This document shows positions 5,419 through 6,081 of a stretch of DNA of 6,081 nt, in pieces; the stretch's first letter is position 1; every line of letters begins with the position of its first letter. The DNA is taken from NCBI GenBank assembly GCA_028705705.1, contig JAQWCZ010000128.1, positions 1 through 6,081 on the forward strand, read 5' to 3'. A program made the position numbers and the translations under genes. Under the pieces are notes generated by a model. The model did no database searches and was not told where the DNA came from. It saw nothing but the letters and a program-made list of their open reading frames with translations. Source of the stretch: Paludibacter sp. (GTDB lineage Bacteria > Bacteroidota > Bacteroidia > Bacteroidales > Paludibacteraceae).

Positions 5419-6081
5419 ATGAATATTTCCTATAATTGGTTAAAGCAATACATCAATATTGATCTTCCTGCAGAAGAAACCGGCAAAATACTGACTTCCA
5501 TCGGATTGGAAGTCGGAGGTGTTGAAAAAGTTCAAACTATCAAAGGTGGATTAGAGGGGCTGGTCATTGGAGAAGTCCTGACCTGCGCCAAGCATGAAAA
5601 TTCAGATCATTTGCACGTAACGACGGTGAACATTGGTTCCGGTGAACCTTTACAGGTCGTATGCGGTGCACCCAACGTGGCTGCCGGTCAGAAAGTAGTA
5701 TTCGCCACCATCGGCACGGTACTGTATGCCGGAGAAGAAAGCTTTACCATCAAACGTTCCAAAATCAGGGGCGTTGAATCATTCGGGATGATTTGCGCGG
5801 AAGATGAAATCGGGATGGGTACCAGTCATGCCGGAATCATTGTGTTACCGGAAGACGCCCCGGTGGGCATGCCGGCAAAAGAATATTACAGTATCGAAGA
5901 TGATTACCTGATTGAAGTGGACATCACGCCCAACCGCATCGATGCCGCTTCTCATTTCGGCGTAGCGCGTGACCTGGCCGCTTATTTTTCGTTCAGAAAT
6001 CCGGAAATAAAACTGAATAAACCTGCAGTTGACAGTTTCAACGTACAGAAAACCAATCTCTGCATTCCTGTTAGCGTCTAA
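5419..6081 (+). CDS. pheT: Phenylalanyl-tRNA synthetase beta subunit, N-terminal part ending at a TAA after residue 220
   Basis: PheT pairs with PheS as an alpha2-beta2 enzyme that charges tRNA-Phe. The visible part begins MNISYNWLKQYI, the standard PheT start, so the ATG is secure. Residues 1-38 and about 155-195 form domain B1, the latter with VDITPNRIDAASHFGVARDL (167-186). Between them (about 40-150) lies the OB-fold tRNA-binding domain, with GLVIGEVLTC (47-56), NSDHLHV (61-67), VCGAPNVAAGQKV (81-93) and KIRGVESFGMICAEDE (115-130). An in-frame TAA at 6079-6081 ends the frame at 220 residues, right at the B1/B3 junction. Full-length bacterial PheT is about 800 residues, so B3/B4 (editing), B5 and the C-terminal anticodon-binding domain are missing. 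No frameshift is apparent up to the stop. Either the gene is interrupted here or the sequence ends abnormally. A natural 220-residue protein is unlikely. Confidence 0.93.
   Translation: MNISYNWLKQYINIDLPAEETGKILTSIGLEVGGVEKVQTIKGGLEGLVIGEVLTCAKHENSDHLHVTTVNIGSGEPLQVVCGAPNVAAGQKVVFATIGTVLYAGEESFTIKRSKIRGVESFGMICAEDEIGMGTSHAGIIVLPEDAPVGMPAKEYYSIEDDYLIEVDITPNRIDAASHFGVARDLAAYFSFRNPEIKLNKPAVDSFNVQKTNLCIPVSV

Noticed and set aside
5419..6078. Reading the 220-residue frame as a free-standing YtpR-type tRNA-binding protein
   Set aside because: The MNISYNWLKQYI start and the B1 block DITPNRIDAASHFGVARDL are standard for PheT and are arranged exactly as in the N-terminus of the full beta subunit.
1..6081. 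A defence system, mobile element, CRISPR array or biosynthetic cluster
   Set aside because: No transposase, integrase, nuclease, toxin-antitoxin pair, spaced repeats or modular synthase motif was found; apart from three small or envelope genes the content is housekeeping.

Overview
The window reads as an ordinary piece of chromosome from a Bacteroidota bacterium, most likely of the order Bacteroidales. Three things point there: the protein families (an N-terminal PheT that closely resembles Bacteroidales sequences, a long-form HisG, a small acidic lipoprotein, and an outer-membrane barrel beginning S-P-Y-T-R-Y-G); the absence of Shine-Dalgarno sequences, with A-rich leaders instead; and four promoter candidates, one before each transcription unit, that all match the Bacteroidetes -7 consensus TAnnTTTG. 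I see no mobile element, CRISPR array, rRNA or tRNA, and no intergenic gap longer than about 170 bases.

Layout. Positions 1-3032 hold a compact minus-strand operon, read right to left: hisG (first step of histidine synthesis), coaX (type III pantothenate kinase, first step of CoA synthesis), an outer-membrane beta-barrel protein of unknown role, and the start of an unidentified exported protein that runs off the left edge. Spacings are 12 nt, an 11-nt overlap and 23 nt, so co-transcription and translational coupling are likely. The hisG promoter lies just upstream. Immediately beyond it, at 3131-3165, is a near-ideal intrinsic terminator that closes the next minus-strand unit.

That unit contains a 62-residue acidic Ala/Val-rich lipoprotein with its own promoter and, upstream, a 579-residue long-chain acyl-CoA ligase (AMP-forming) with its own promoter. 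A 132-bp gap rich in A/T tracts separates the two; I see no convincing terminator there, so the terminator after the lipoprotein may serve both. On the right, pheT (phenylalanyl-tRNA synthetase beta subunit) diverges onto the plus strand.

Points worth attention: pheT meets an in-frame TAA after only 220 codons, far short of the roughly 800 expected, and the window ends exactly there. The acyl-CoA ligase has Ser where the usual C-terminal adenylation lysine is expected. hisG is followed by coaX and envelope genes rather than hisD. Two promoters carry perfect 9-bp direct repeats, 19 and 21 bp apart. No convincing undescribed system is present.
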